Source: JBFWUW01 sp050247075
GTDB taxonomy: Bacteria; Planctomycetota; Planctomycetia; Pirellulales; JBFWUW01
Direction of reading: 5' to 3'
Assembly: GCA_050247075.1 (NCBI GenBank)
Contig: JBFWUW010000004.1
Location: 1-64,000 of the forward strand
DNA: 64,000 nt
The position numbers and the translations under genes are program-made. Positions 44,476-52,996 of this stretch are shown one piece after another. Every line of letters starts with the position of its first letter. Within the stretch, counting starts at the first letter, position 1. The notes beneath the pieces were generated by a model. That model did not search any database and was not told the DNA's origin. It saw only the letters and a program-made list of their open reading frames with translations.

Positions 44476-44775
44476 TCAACCCTTGGCGGCTTCCGCCTTA
44501 TGTTCCGCGGCCCGGGCCGCCAAATCGACCAACCGGCTCTTGGTTACTACCCGAACCAGCTCCCAGCGTTTCATCTTCGACCGGGGCCGGCACTCTACGA
44601 TTTCCACCGTATCGCCCAGGCCCGACTCGTTCTGCTCGTCATGCACATAGCAAATCGTGCGACGACGCATGGTTTTGCCGTACTTCACGTGGCGCACCGA
44701 ACGCCCGATCTCCACGCGCCGGGTTTTGGCCGCCTTGTCGCTCGTCACCACGCCGATCGAAACTCGCTTGGGCAT
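44476..44775 (-). CDS. rpsQ: 30S ribosomal protein S17
   Basis: A 99-residue OB-fold 16S rRNA-binding protein. IGVVTSDKAAKTRRVEIGRS at the N-terminus, then the signature GDTVEIVECRPRSKMKRWEL. It starts at ATG 44775 (MPKRVSIG); a frame upstream to 44796 is not conserved. The Ala/Glu-rich C-terminus is a lineage extension. Confidence 0.97.
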   Translation of the reverse strand: MPKRVSIGVVTSDKAAKTRRVEIGRSVRHVKYGKTMRRRTICYVHDEQNESGLGDTVEIVECRPRSKMKRWELVRVVTKSRLVDLAARAAEHKAEAAKG

Positions 44776-44836
44776 ACCAATCGCATCCTGTTCCACGAAA
44801 CCCTTATGAAACCACTAAATCCGCTATTGACTTCAA

Positions 44837-45061
44837 CTACTTGGCGGCATCTTCGGCAACTTCCGCCTTCGCCGCGGCCCGCTCTGTCTGAATCGTCTTG
44901 ACGCGGGCAATCAGCCGCCGCGCTTTGCGCAACTCGCTGGGGGCGTCCAGACGTTCCGTCTCAGCGCGAATCCGCAGCCGGAACAAAGCCTCGGCCGCTT
45001 CCGTTACGGTCAGCGCCAAGTGCTCGTCACTCATCTCACGAAGTTCAGATGCTTTTGCCAT
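44837..45061 (-). CDS. rpmC: 50S ribosomal protein L29
   Basis: A 74-residue helical protein at the tunnel exit. ELREMSDEHLALTVTEAAEA and LRKARRLIARVKTIQTER show the usual two-helix hairpin; an Ala/Glu tail follows. Between rplP and rpsQ as expected. Confidence 0.95.
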   Translation of the reverse strand: MAKASELREMSDEHLALTVTEAAEALFRLRIRAETERLDAPSELRKARRLIARVKTIQTERAAAKAEVAEDAAK

Positions 45062-45080
45062 GATTCTATTGCTTAAAACC

Positions 45081-45488
45081 CTAGACCGACCGACGCTTCA
45101 AAAACCGTACTCGCACCGGCATCTTGTGAGCCAGGCGGGCAAAGCACATGCGGGCTGCTTCCTCGGAAACGCCGCTAATCTCGTACAGCACCGTGCCCGG
45201 TTTGATGACCGCGGCCCAAAACTCTGGTTCTCCCTTGCCTTTGCCCATCCGCGTTTCCAGCGGAATCGACGTAATGGGCTTGTGCGGAAACACGCGAATG
45301 TACAGCCGCCCCTCGGTGCGCAAATATTGCTGCGCCGCGATACGGCCGGCTTCCATCGTCTGCGCGCTCAACCAACCACCTTGTGTGGCCTGCAATCCGA
45401 AATCGCCAAACACCACGCGATTGCCGCGAGTGGCGTTACCTCTTATACGTCCTCTTTGGCTTTTTCGGTGCTTGACCCTCTTGGGCAT
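45081..45488 (-). CDS. rplP: 50S ribosomal protein L16
   Basis: A 135-residue protein at the peptidyl transferase and A-site tRNA region. MPKRVKHRKSQRGRIRG start, MEAGRIAAQQYLRTEGRLYI, then RMGKGKGEPEFWAAVIKPG. Both plausible ATGs (45488, 45497) lie inside the 3' end of rpsC, giving a 53-62 base overlap in another frame. Confidence 0.97.
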   Translation of the reverse strand: MPKRVKHRKSQRGRIRGNATRGNRVVFGDFGLQATQGGWLSAQTMEAGRIAAQQYLRTEGRLYIRVFPHKPITSIPLETRMGKGKGEPEFWAAVIKPGTVLYEISGVSEEAARMCFARLAHKMPVRVRFLKRRSV

Positions 45489-46149
45489 CAGCGCCATTGT
45501 CAACCTCGTGGAACATGCCTTGATGAATCCAAACCTGAACGCCAAGGTGCCCTTGGGCAGTCATGGCCTCCGCAAACCCGTAGTCGATCTTGGCCCGCAA
45601 CGTGGATAGCGGGATAGACCCTGCACTCTGCTTCTCGCGGCGGGACATTTCCGCCCCGCCCAACCGGCCCGCCAACTGAATCTTGATCCCCTTCGCCCCC
45701 GCGTCCATCGTCTGCTCCATCGCCCGCTTCATTGTGCGGCGAAAGCTGGCCCGCTTGGCCAGTTGCTCGGCGATATCCTCGGCGACAAGTTGGGCCTGAA
45801 TCTCTGGCCGGTTCAATTCCTCAATCTTGATATTGATGCGGCGGCCAACCAAGTTCTGCAGTTGTCCCTGCAAAATTTCAACCTCTTGGCCTTTTCTTCC
45901 AATAATGATGCCCGGGCGGGCCGAGAACAAAATCACCTTGACTTCGTCGCGGGTCCGCTCGATCTCGATCTTGGCGATGGCCGGGTACTTGGGCTGGCCA
46001 CGGTTGTCCTTCAAACCCTTGATGTATTTACGGATCTTGTGGTCTTCCAACAACAGATCGGCGTATTCCTTCTTGGAAGCAAACCAGCGACTCTTCCAAT
46101 CCATCATGATTCCGGTGCGGAAGCAGATGGGGTTTACTTTTTGTCCCAT
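45436..46149 (-). CDS. rpsC: 30S ribosomal protein S3
   Basis: 237 residues, mRNA entry helicase site. MGQKVNPICFRTGIMMDWKS, the KH domain PGIIIGRKGQEVEILQGQLQ, and the C-terminal GAKGIKIQLAGRLGGAEMSR. The last residues (PKKPKRTYKR) are encoded across the start of rplP. Confidence 0.98.
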   Translation of the reverse strand: MGQKVNPICFRTGIMMDWKSRWFASKKEYADLLLEDHKIRKYIKGLKDNRGQPKYPAIAKIEIERTRDEVKVILFSARPGIIIGRKGQEVEILQGQLQNLVGRRINIKIEELNRPEIQAQLVAEDIAEQLAKRASFRRTMKRAMEQTMDAGAKGIKIQLAGRLGGAEMSRREKQSAGSIPLSTLRAKIDYGFAEAMTAQGHLGVQVWIHQGMFHEVDNGADAQEGQAPKKPKRTYKR

Positions 46150-46268
46150 GAGTCTCGTCTCTTGCTAAATGGCCGTCGCTGGCGGCAAATGGAAAGTTTC
46201 CGTGACGATTATCTACTAATGCAATCTGTCGATCTAACCTGCTGGGCCGATGCCCGTACCTGAACGCC

Positions 46269-46604
46269 TCAGCTCAACGCGTCCACCGTCACACGCACAT
46301 GGGCCATACGCTTCTTGATCATAAACGCCATGCCGCGGGCCCGAGGTCGAACACGTTTGAACATCGGCCCTTCATCGACACGGCAATCAACCACAACCAG
46401 GTCTTGCATGCTTGGTGCCCGGCGGTCTTCCGCGTTTCCCAGGGCACTCTTTAAGACTTTTTCCAACAGCCGTGCGCCGCGCTGCGGCATGTATTTCAAA
46501 ATGTTAAGGGCGTCATCGGCCTGCTTGCCGCGAATCAAATTGGCCAACGGACGCACTTTGCGGGCGCTGATGCGGGCAAAGCGATGGGTGGCTTGGTACG
46601 GCAT
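46269..46604 (-). CDS. rplV: 50S ribosomal protein L22
   Basis: 111 residues, with a loop lining the exit tunnel. ATHRFARISARKVRPLANLI at the start and RAMPRARGRAFMIKKR-like C-terminus (VRPRARGMAFMIKKRMAHVR). ATG 46604 (MPYQATHRF) is preferred; a frame to 46676 is not conserved. Confidence 0.97.
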   Translation of the reverse strand: MPYQATHRFARISARKVRPLANLIRGKQADDALNILKYMPQRGARLLEKVLKSALGNAEDRRAPSMQDLVVVDCRVDEGPMFKRVRPRARGMAFMIKKRMAHVRVTVDALS

Positions 46605-46681
46605 GGTCTGTCTTCCAATCTGTTCCGCAATCCAAAATGCAAAGCGCCCAACCGGGCCAAAACTCTCGGCAACCAAAACAA

Positions 46682-46957
46682 CTACTTAGCCTTGCCACCC
46701 TTGCCGCCGTGGCCGCGGAAGGTGCGGGTGGGCGAAAATTCGCCCAGCTTATGCCCCACCATATCTTCCGTCACAAACACCTTAATATGCTGCTTGCCGT
46801 TGTGAACCATAAACGTATGGCCGACAAACTCCGGCACGATCGTGCAACGGCGAGCCCACGTTTTAATGGGTTCCTTGGCGTTCCGCTCGATCAATGCCTC
46901 TACCTTGCTGTAGAGCTTGGGATCGACAAACGGGCCTTTCTTCAGCGACCTTCCCAT
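46682..46957 (-). CDS. rpsS: 30S ribosomal protein S19
   Basis: 91 residues, head of the small subunit. MGRSLKKGPFVDPKLYSKVE, TWARRCTIVPEFVGHTFMVH, and the signature VFVTEDMVGHKLGEFSPTRT followed by FRGHGGKGGKAK. Between rplB and rplV. Confidence 0.98.
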   Translation of the reverse strand: MGRSLKKGPFVDPKLYSKVEALIERNAKEPIKTWARRCTIVPEFVGHTFMVHNGKQHIKVFVTEDMVGHKLGEFSPTRTFRGHGGKGGKAK

Positions 46958-46981
46958 CGTTGCTTCCTCGCCTCGACTACA

Positions 46982-47839
46982 CTACCGGATTTTAATCTGA
47001 CCATACCGACGCGACCGACGCCGACGCACGATCGCCGAATTCGACGGCTTGCGACGCTTGCGCGTCCCGCCACCCTTGGCCGATTTCGCCTGGGGGCTAA
47101 CCGGGTGCCGACCACCCTTGGTGCGGCCTTCACCACCACCGTGCGGGTGGTCGATGGGGTTCATCACCGTACCGCGAACATGCGGCCGGCGGCCCATCCA
47201 CCGCTTGCGGCCCGCCTTGCCCAACACGACATTCATGTGGTCGGCATTGCCCAAGGCACCAATCGTCGCCCGGCACGAAGCGGGAATACGACGAATTTCA
47301 CCGCTAGGCAGCGTGATCTGCGCCCAATCTCCCTCGCGGGCAGCCAAGGTGGCGCTGACGCCAGCCGCCCGGCACAACACGCCCCCTTTGCCGGGCTGCA
47401 ACTCCAAATTGTGAATAGCCATGCCCAGCGGGATATTCCGCAACGGCAGACAGTTGCCGACCGTGGGAGGCGCTTCCGGGCCGCTCATCACTTCGGCGCC
47501 TTCTTTGAGCCCTTCGGGAGCCAGCACAAACCGCTTTTCGCCATCGACGTAATACAACAGCGCGATGCGGGCACTACGGTTGGGGTCGTACTGAATGGAA
47601 TTGACGCGGGCCGGCACACCATCTTTGTTGCGGCGGAAGTCAATCAGTCGAATAGCCCGCTTATGTCCGCCACCACGATGCCGCGCGGTGATTACCCCTT
47701 GGTTGTTTCGCCCACCCTTGCGGCGTTTGGTCGTAACCAAGGCCTTGGGTGCTTCGGCACCAGGCGTCAGTTCGGCAAAATCGCTAACCGACGCCCCACG
47801 GCGGCCTGGCGTAATCGGATTGTAGCGGCGTAATCCCAT
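46982..47839 (-). CDS. rplB: 50S ribosomal protein L2
   Basis: 285 residues, needed for subunit joining and peptidyl transfer. MGLRRYNPITPGRRGASVSD start, RHRGGGHKRAIRLIDFRRNK, and the C-terminal signature NPIDHPHGGGEGRTKGGRHP with the conserved His. Confidence 0.98.
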   Translation of the reverse strand: MGLRRYNPITPGRRGASVSDFAELTPGAEAPKALVTTKRRKGGRNNQGVITARHRGGGHKRAIRLIDFRRNKDGVPARVNSIQYDPNRSARIALLYYVDGEKRFVLAPEGLKEGAEVMSGPEAPPTVGNCLPLRNIPLGMAIHNLELQPGKGGVLCRAAGVSATLAAREGDWAQITLPSGEIRRIPASCRATIGALGNADHMNVVLGKAGRKRWMGRRPHVRGTVMNPIDHPHGGGEGRTKGGRHPVSPQAKSAKGGGTRKRRKPSNSAIVRRRRSRRYGQIKIR

Positions 47840-47926
47840 GTTTTATTCCCGTTCCGTCCGGCACTTGCCGGCTAGAACCATTAACGATGTACTTGCTTCT
47901 TGAATGTTGATCGAGCCCACAAGTCG

Positions 47927-48238
47927 CTAGAAGAAGTCAATACGGTGCTCTGGATCGACCGTCACAATGGCTTTCTTCCAATCGCGGGTCATGCCGGTCC
48001 GGAAACGCGAGCGGCGTGGCTTGCCTTTGCGATTTTGAATATGGACCCGCAACACTTTGACATTGAACAAATGCTCGATGGCCTTGCGGATATCGGGCTT
48101 GGTGGCCAACTTGTTGACCTCAAACGCGTAGGCATTCTGCCGCGTAGAGCGGTGCATACCTTTTTCCGTCACCAGCGGCCGCAGAATTATCTGATGCGGC
48201 TCCAGGACGATACCGGCTTGCATGGCTTGGGCTGACAT
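47927..48238 (-). CDS. rplW: 50S ribosomal protein L23
   Basis: 103 residues, docking site for trigger factor and SRP at the tunnel exit. ILRPLVTEKGMHRSTRQNAY, VNKLATKPDIRKAIEHLFNV and VHIQNRKGKPRR. Between rplD and rplB. Confidence 0.97.
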   Translation of the reverse strand: MSAQAMQAGIVLEPHQIILRPLVTEKGMHRSTRQNAYAFEVNKLATKPDIRKAIEHLFNVKVLRVHIQNRKGKPRRSRFRTGMTRDWKKAIVTVDPEHRIDFF

Positions 48239-48291
48239 TCCTCACCTTTTCTCACACCAACCAAAACAATTTTGCACTTACGCCACCAGAC

Positions 48292-48939
48292 TTACTTGGC
48301 CGTTTTGGCCGCGGCATTCTCCCGCACCTTATCGAGCGCGGCCTTGGTCAATAACAGGCGGTTCGGCCGCAGAACAATCAAGGCATTCAGATCGCTCACC
48401 GGGGAAACATTGACGCGGTCAATGTTCCTGGCGGACTTGTAAACATTGATATCGTAGCCGGCGGTGGCCAACAGCAGGCTCTGGCCCTTTGCACCGATCG
48501 CTTTCAGCAGGCCCGCTACGTCTTTGGTCTTGGGGGCATCCATCGCCAATTCATCCACGACCGAGACCTGCCCGGCGATGATCTTCGAGGCAATTGCCAT
48601 CCGGGTGGCCAACTGTACGGCCTTGCGAGGCAGGCGATAGCTAAAATCGCGGGGCCGCTTGGCGAAGATATGTCCGCCGCCGCGACGCACGCCGCTGCGC
48701 CGCGAACCGGCACGGGCGTTGCCCGTCCCCTTTTGGCGATACATCTTCTTGGTCGATCCGGCCACTTCGGCCCGGCTCTTGGTGCGAAAAGTTCCCTGGC
48801 GGGCGTTAGCCTGGTACATCACCACCACGTCGTGCAACAATTGCTTGTTAACGTGCGGGGCGATCTCCTTGGGGTCAATGTCGTACGAGCCGACCTGCTC
48901 TCCGGTCTTGTTGTAGATGGGCAAGCTAACCACAGCCAC
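48292..48939 (-). CDS. rplD: 50S ribosomal protein L4
   Basis: A 215-residue protein with a tunnel-lining loop (RQKGTGNARAGSRRSGVRRG, GGGHIFAKRPRDFSYRL). The N-terminus is MAVVSLPIYNKTGEQVGSYD. In E. coli L4 also regulates the S10 operon; no conserved leader structure was recognised here. In the usual order rplC would lie directly upstream, but a 386-bp gene-poor gap is found instead. Confidence 0.97.
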   Translation of the reverse strand: MAVVSLPIYNKTGEQVGSYDIDPKEIAPHVNKQLLHDVVVMYQANARQGTFRTKSRAEVAGSTKKMYRQKGTGNARAGSRRSGVRRGGGHIFAKRPRDFSYRLPRKAVQLATRMAIASKIIAGQVSVVDELAMDAPKTKDVAGLLKAIGAKGQSLLLATAGYDINVYKSARNIDRVNVSPVSDLNALIVLRPNRLLLTKAALDKVRENAAAKTAK

Positions 48940-49159
48940 TCTCCCTCGTACGCCAGAAACTCAACGCCAGAAAAACCAATCCACACCGCTTAACAACAAC
49001 GCTACCGATGAAACCCGCCAGAAAAGCGGCCGACAAGTGCCCGGCCAGCCAGAAAACCGCCCACGAACAAGACCGACACGCCTGAGAGCGAAGCAACGCA
49101 CCCGCGGCTGCGGGTCGAATCAAAAATATTGAAGTCGGCCGGGCGGCCGATTGATCCAT
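48926..49159 (-). CDS. Possible small membrane peptide in the rplC gap
   Basis: A 77-codon frame with an ATG start, several cysteines and one probable membrane segment. Its 3' end overlaps the first codons of rplD. No homologue is recognised. It may be a chance frame, because a shifted frame over the same DNA is equally open and hydrophobic. Confidence 0.2.
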   Translation of the reverse strand: MDQSAARPTSIFLIRPAAAGALLRSQACRSCSWAVFWLAGHLSAAFLAGFIGSVVVKRCGLVFLALSFWRTRESGCG

Positions 49160-49325
49160 TACTCATCGCTCACCAGTCAGTCTTGTCTTGCCGCCCAGGA
49201 CGCAGAGGATCAAATTCCCCTGGTTACCCAAGCCGCTTCCAAGCCATGAAATTTCACCTTTGGGGCAGTTATTTCCGTCAATTCTCCCAATCGCGGACGC
49301 ATTCTCGCAAACGTGGCGATAATTG
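48940..49325. other. 386-bp gap between rpsJ and rplD where rplC is expected
   Basis: No L3 coding sequence in any frame; a full L3 needs about 620 bp. The minus strand holds two overlapping small frames. One of 77 codons (48926-49159) has a hydrophobic middle (AVFWLAGHLSAAFLAGFIGS). One of 54 codons opens with ATG near 49165 and contains VLFVGGFLAGRALVG. Neither has a family match or convincing codon bias, and the hydrophobicity is shared because the frames overlap. The DNA has a more mixed composition than the ribosomal genes. Confidence 0.6.
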
Positions 49326-49655
49326 CTAGTGCCGCGTGGTCGCTTTAATTTTAATGTCCACGCCAGCCGGCAAACTCAGCTTGTTCAGGGCTTCGATTGT
49401 CTTGGCGGTCGATTGCACAATGTCTATCACCCGCTTATGTGTCCGAATTTCGTACTGCTGCCGGGCCTTCTTATCAATGTGCGGGCCAGACAGAACCGTG
49501 TAACGCTCGATGCGGGTCGGCAACGGTATGGGGCCGTGAACCTCCGAACCGGTCCTCTTGGCGGTGTCCACAATCTCCGCAGCGCTTTGATCCAGCACGG
49601 AGTGGTCGTAGGCCTCCATCCTGATGCGGATCGTTTCCATCGACTGTCCGGCCAC
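49326..49655 (-). CDS. rpsJ: 30S ribosomal protein S10
   Basis: 109 residues, 30S head and NusE transcription factor. IRIRMEAYDHSVLDQSAAEI, GPIPLPTRIERYTVLSGPHI and the KLSLPAGVDIKIK C-terminus. GTG start at 49655 with GAGAGG seven bases upstream. First gene of the supercluster; its promoter is at 49724-49752. Confidence 0.97.
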   Translation of the reverse strand: MAGQSMETIRIRMEAYDHSVLDQSAAEIVDTAKRTGSEVHGPIPLPTRIERYTVLSGPHIDKKARQQYEIRTHKRVIDIVQSTAKTIEALNKLSLPAGVDIKIKATTRH

Positions 49656-50035
49656 GCGAAAGCCTCTCGTGTTTCAATTTTCACGCCAGCAATGGTGTCT
49701 GGCAAAGCAGTGAAGAATCGAAAATCTTAAGAATTCCCCAGAACCCTGTCAACGGCCCCTGGCACCCGATTTTTCAATCCCGGGCGGAATTCACCGGATA
49801 GGCGACCGATTCCACCCACGGGTGCGATTGGGCAAGATGGGGGGCGGCGTGAGCCAGCACCAGGGGAACTCGGCAAGAACCCTGCCGCGACGACTGCCCA
49901 ATCGTTGGGTGTCGCATGTGGGCATCGTCCCTCCTTTCGAAGCGAAGACCTGGATGTCCGCTATCGTCCTGCTTACGCTTTACTTACAAAACCACCCACA
50001 AATTCCGCTGAAGACCTAAAAAAGATACCCTAGAA
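49656..50035. other. Divergent intergenic region: rpsJ promoter and sulfatase leader
   Basis: 380 bp without a gene. The minus-strand half carries the S10 promoter (49724-49752). The half nearer the sulfatase shows no strong promoter; AAGGAGG-like sequence is absent before its ATG, and the frame starting at 49822 is not protein-like. Confidence 0.6.
49724..49752 (-). promoter_or_regulatory. Sigma-70 promoter of the S10-spc-alpha supercluster
   Basis: Perfect -35 TTGACA (49747-49752), exactly 17 bp, then -10 TAAGAT (49724-49729, five of six consensus), about 70 bp before the rpsJ start. It is the strongest promoter match found in the window and points only into the ribosomal genes. Confidence 0.8.
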
Positions 50036-51412
50036 ATGAGCTTCACCATGAACACCACCTTCCTAACGCTTGCTTTCTTGGCCATCGGGACCGCCCCGAC
50101 AGCCTTGGCGGATACACCCAATATCATTTGGATCTTTGCGGACGACCTGGGTTACGGCGACTTGGGCTGTTACGGATCGCCCACGATTCGCACGCCCCAA
50201 TTAGACCGCATGGCCAACGAGGGCTTGAGGTTTACTGATTTCTATTCCGCCGCCGAAGTCTGCACCCCCAGCCGCGCGGCGCTGTTGACGGGCCGATATC
50301 CCATTCGTAGCGGAATGTGCGGGCAACGTCGCGTTTTGTTTCCTAATTCGACAGGTGGATTGCCTGCCAGCGAGGTGACGATTGCTGAACTGTTGAAGGA
50401 ACGCGGCTATGCCACCGCCCACGTCGGCAAATGGCATTTGGGAATTCAACCAGGCGCACGTCCCCTGGACCAGGGTTTTGACCAGAGCCTGGGTTTACCC
50501 TACTCCAACGATATGGATGCCCGCGCCAATCTTCCCAGAGGGGCTTCGGGATTGGCCGACCCGCCCTTCGATGGCTGGAATGTGCCGCTGATCCGCAATG
50601 GCCAGGTGATTCAAAGTGCGGCGGATCAAACGAATCTGACCCGTTTGTACACACAAGAAGCCGTGGAGTTTATCGAAAAGAACAAGCGCCAGCCATTCTT
50701 CTTGTATTTCGCCCATACATTTCCGCATGTGCCGTTGTTTGCTTCGCCAGAGTTCAAAGGCAGAAGCCGGGCCGGAATTTATGGCGATGCGGTCGAAGAG
50801 CTCGATTGGAGCGTTGGCCAGGTGCTGGAAACGCTGCGGCGCGAAGAACTGGCCGATCGCACGCTGGTTGTATTCACCAGCGACAACGGGCCGTGGCTGA
50901 TTATGGGAGACCAAGGAGGAAGCGCGGGACTTCTGAGGGACGGAAAGGGGAGCACCTGGGAGGGAGGCATGCGCGTGCCAGGCATCTTTTGGTGGCCTGG
51001 GCACGTTGCTCCAGGGGTGACGAATGAGCTGGCCAGCACGATGGATTTGTTCACGACAGCGGCACTCTTGGCAGGCGCTGCGTTGCCTGTGGAAAAAATG
51101 ATCGACGGGCGCGATCTGTCGCCTTTGTTGTTAAACGGAGAACCGCCGACGGAGACGCCGTATTTCTATTACCGCGGAGATAAATTGGCGGCCTGCCGGC
51201 TGGGACCGTGGAAGGCGCACCTCTTCACGCAAACCGGCTATGGGCAGGCCCAGCCAGAAACCCACGATCCGTGGCTGTTATTTCATCTGGGACGCGACCC
51301 CAGCGAGAAACGTAACGTGGCGGCTGGAAATGGCGAAGTTCTGGCACGCATTCAAGCGGCAGTGAAGGAACATGCCGCCGGTGTTGTGCCGGGAGAACCA
51401 CAACTTAAGTAA
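50036..51412 (+). CDS. Secreted sulfatase (arylsulfatase type), sulfatase 1
   Basis: A 458-residue exported hydrolase of sulfate esters. Signal peptide about 1-25 (LTLAFLAIGTAPTALA), metal Asp pair in IWIFADDLGYGDLG (residues about 36-37), and the formylglycine motif CTPSR with Cys76, followed by AALLTGRYPIRSG. The second metal cluster lies in VVFTSDNGPWLIMGDQGG, near the mid-point. Arylsulfatase A-like length and layout. The substrate is probably a sulfated polysaccharide, and a separate maturation enzyme must convert the Cys; it is not in the window. Its stop lies 10 bp before the likely start of the next sulfatase. Confidence 0.95.
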   Translation: MSFTMNTTFLTLAFLAIGTAPTALADTPNIIWIFADDLGYGDLGCYGSPTIRTPQLDRMANEGLRFTDFYSAAEVCTPSRAALLTGRYPIRSGMCGQRRVLFPNSTGGLPASEVTIAELLKERGYATAHVGKWHLGIQPGARPLDQGFDQSLGLPYSNDMDARANLPRGASGLADPPFDGWNVPLIRNGQVIQSAADQTNLTRLYTQEAVEFIEKNKRQPFFLYFAHTFPHVPLFASPEFKGRSRAGIYGDAVEELDWSVGQVLETLRREELADRTLVVFTSDNGPWLIMGDQGGSAGLLRDGKGSTWEGGMRVPGIFWWPGHVAPGVTNELASTMDLFTTAALLAGAALPVEKMIDGRDLSPLLLNGEPPTETPYFYYRGDKLAACRLGPWKAHLFTQTGYGQAQPETHDPWLLFHLGRDPSEKRNVAAGNGEVLARIQAAVKEHAAGVVPGEPQLK

Positions 51413-51422
51413 GGACTTAATC

Positions 51423-52949
51423 GTGAGAATTCCGCGAATATTGCCTTGGGCCGCGATTGTGCTGTTGGCCGGTACTTTTGCCTTTGCCAACGACGTTCAA
51501 CGTCCTAACGTGTTGTTGATCGTCTCCGACGACCTCAACAATTTTCTGGGATGTTACGGCGATCCACTTGTAAAGACGCCGCACCTGGACCGGCTGGCGG
51601 CGCGTGGCGTGCGATTCGATCGGGCGTATTGTGCGTTTCCGCTATGCGGCCCCAGCCGCAACTCGTTTTTGACGGGGCTCTATCCCAACAGCACGGGCAT
51701 CCTGGCCAATGCGCAGATTTTCCGGCAGACGATTCCATCGCAAGTCAGTCTGCCGCAAGCATTTCGACAGGCAGGGTATTTCGCGGCGCGGATCGGCAAA
51801 CTGTACCACTACAACGTGCCGGCCTCTATCGGCACGGACGGTCACGACGATCCTGGTTCTTGGGAACTAGAGTTGAACCCAGCCGGCGTTGACCGGCTTG
51901 AGGAAGAACCCAAAATATTCTCGCTGTTGCCGGGCAATTTTGGCGGCACGCTGAGTTGGTATGCGTCGCCAAATGAAGATACGCATCATACCGATGGGCG
52001 AATCGCCGAGGAGGCCGAGTGGGTCCTGGAGCGCTGCGCCAAACGGCAAGGTCGCCCATTCTTCTTGGCCGTGGGCTTCTTCCGTCCACATACGCCCTAT
52101 GTATCACCCGAGAGTTACTTCCGCCTCTATCCCGAGCAAGAAATGCCAGTAGTGTCCGGCGTTGAACAGGACCAGACGGATATTCCGCCCGCCGGCCTGG
52201 GCAGTCACAAACGAGAACAAGAGAAGCTGACAGATGATCTGCGGAGGCAGTGCTTGCAAGCCTATTACGCCAGCATCAGTTTCATGGACGCCCAGGTGGG
52301 CCGAGTGGTTGATGCCCTTGACCGGCTGGAATTGGCGGACAACACCATCATTGTCTTCACTAGCGATCACGGGTACCACATGGGCGAACACGGATTGTGG
52401 CAAAAGCAGAGCTTATTTGAGGAGAGCGCCCGCGTGCCGCTGCTGGTGGTCGCCCCGGGGGTTTCAACCGTAGCCGGCGTTGCAGCGTCGCCCGTCGGAC
52501 AAGTTGACCTGTTCCCGACGTTGGCCGAGCTATGCCGAATTGATGCCCCCGACAATCTGCAAGGGCAAAGCCTGGTGCCAATGCTGAAAGATCCCTCCGC
52601 GGCCGGGCGAGGTTGGGCGATCACGCAGGTAGTACGCGGAGGCGGTTTCAAACGGTTTGGAGCCGCCCCTGCGGTCGCGGATGACGGGCAACGGTTTTTT
52701 GGTTACAGCCTGCGGACGCCAAAGTGGCGCTACACCGAATGGGACGAGGGCCAACGAGGACGCGAGCTCTACAACCACGACACCGACCCGCGTGAATTGA
52801 CCAATCTGGCCGAAGATCCGGCACACGCCGCAACCGTCGACGAGCTTTCGCAACAACTTCGGCAGGCCGCTCAGGCCACATTTCCGCCGTCGGGCCAATC
52901 GCCAGAGCTGAAGCCCGGCATGTGGGCACCAAACCTTACTGCACCGTGA
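51423..52949 (+). CDS. Secreted sulfatase (iduronate-2-sulfatase-like), sulfatase 2
   Basis: 508 residues. Signal peptide about 1-23 (LPWAAIVLLAGTFAFA), LLIVSDDLNNFLGCYGDP with the metal Asp pair, and the formylglycine motif CGPSR with Cys75 in FPLCGPSRNSFLTGLYP. Metal residues follow in VFTSDHGYHMGEHGLWQK, a signature of the iduronate-2-sulfatase/choline-sulfatase side of the family. The GTG at 51423 has AAGGA about eight bases upstream and gives a clean signal peptide; an earlier ATG at 51372 would overlap sulfatase 1 and add a non-signal leader. Probably co-transcribed with sulfatase 1 to attack different linkages of the same glycan. Confidence 0.94.
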   Translation: MRIPRILPWAAIVLLAGTFAFANDVQRPNVLLIVSDDLNNFLGCYGDPLVKTPHLDRLAARGVRFDRAYCAFPLCGPSRNSFLTGLYPNSTGILANAQIFRQTIPSQVSLPQAFRQAGYFAARIGKLYHYNVPASIGTDGHDDPGSWELELNPAGVDRLEEEPKIFSLLPGNFGGTLSWYASPNEDTHHTDGRIAEEAEWVLERCAKRQGRPFFLAVGFFRPHTPYVSPESYFRLYPEQEMPVVSGVEQDQTDIPPAGLGSHKREQEKLTDDLRRQCLQAYYASISFMDAQVGRVVDALDRLELADNTIIVFTSDHGYHMGEHGLWQKQSLFEESARVPLLVVAPGVSTVAGVAASPVGQVDLFPTLAELCRIDAPDNLQGQSLVPMLKDPSAAGRGWAITQVVRGGGFKRFGAAPAVADDGQRFFGYSLRTPKWRYTEWDEGQRGRELYNHDTDPRELTNLAEDPAHAATVDELSQQLRQAAQATFPPSGQSPELKPGMWAPNLTAP

Positions 52950-52996
52950 TCCAAACTTCTGTAAGGCATTGTGCCACGCAAACTGGACGTTGCCGT

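Noticed and set aside
48926..49325. A remnant of rplC (L3) in the rpsJ-rplD gap
   Set aside because: None of the frames shows L3 motifs such as the GRKIGMTQIF-type N-terminus or the conserved C-terminal Gly/Lys loop.
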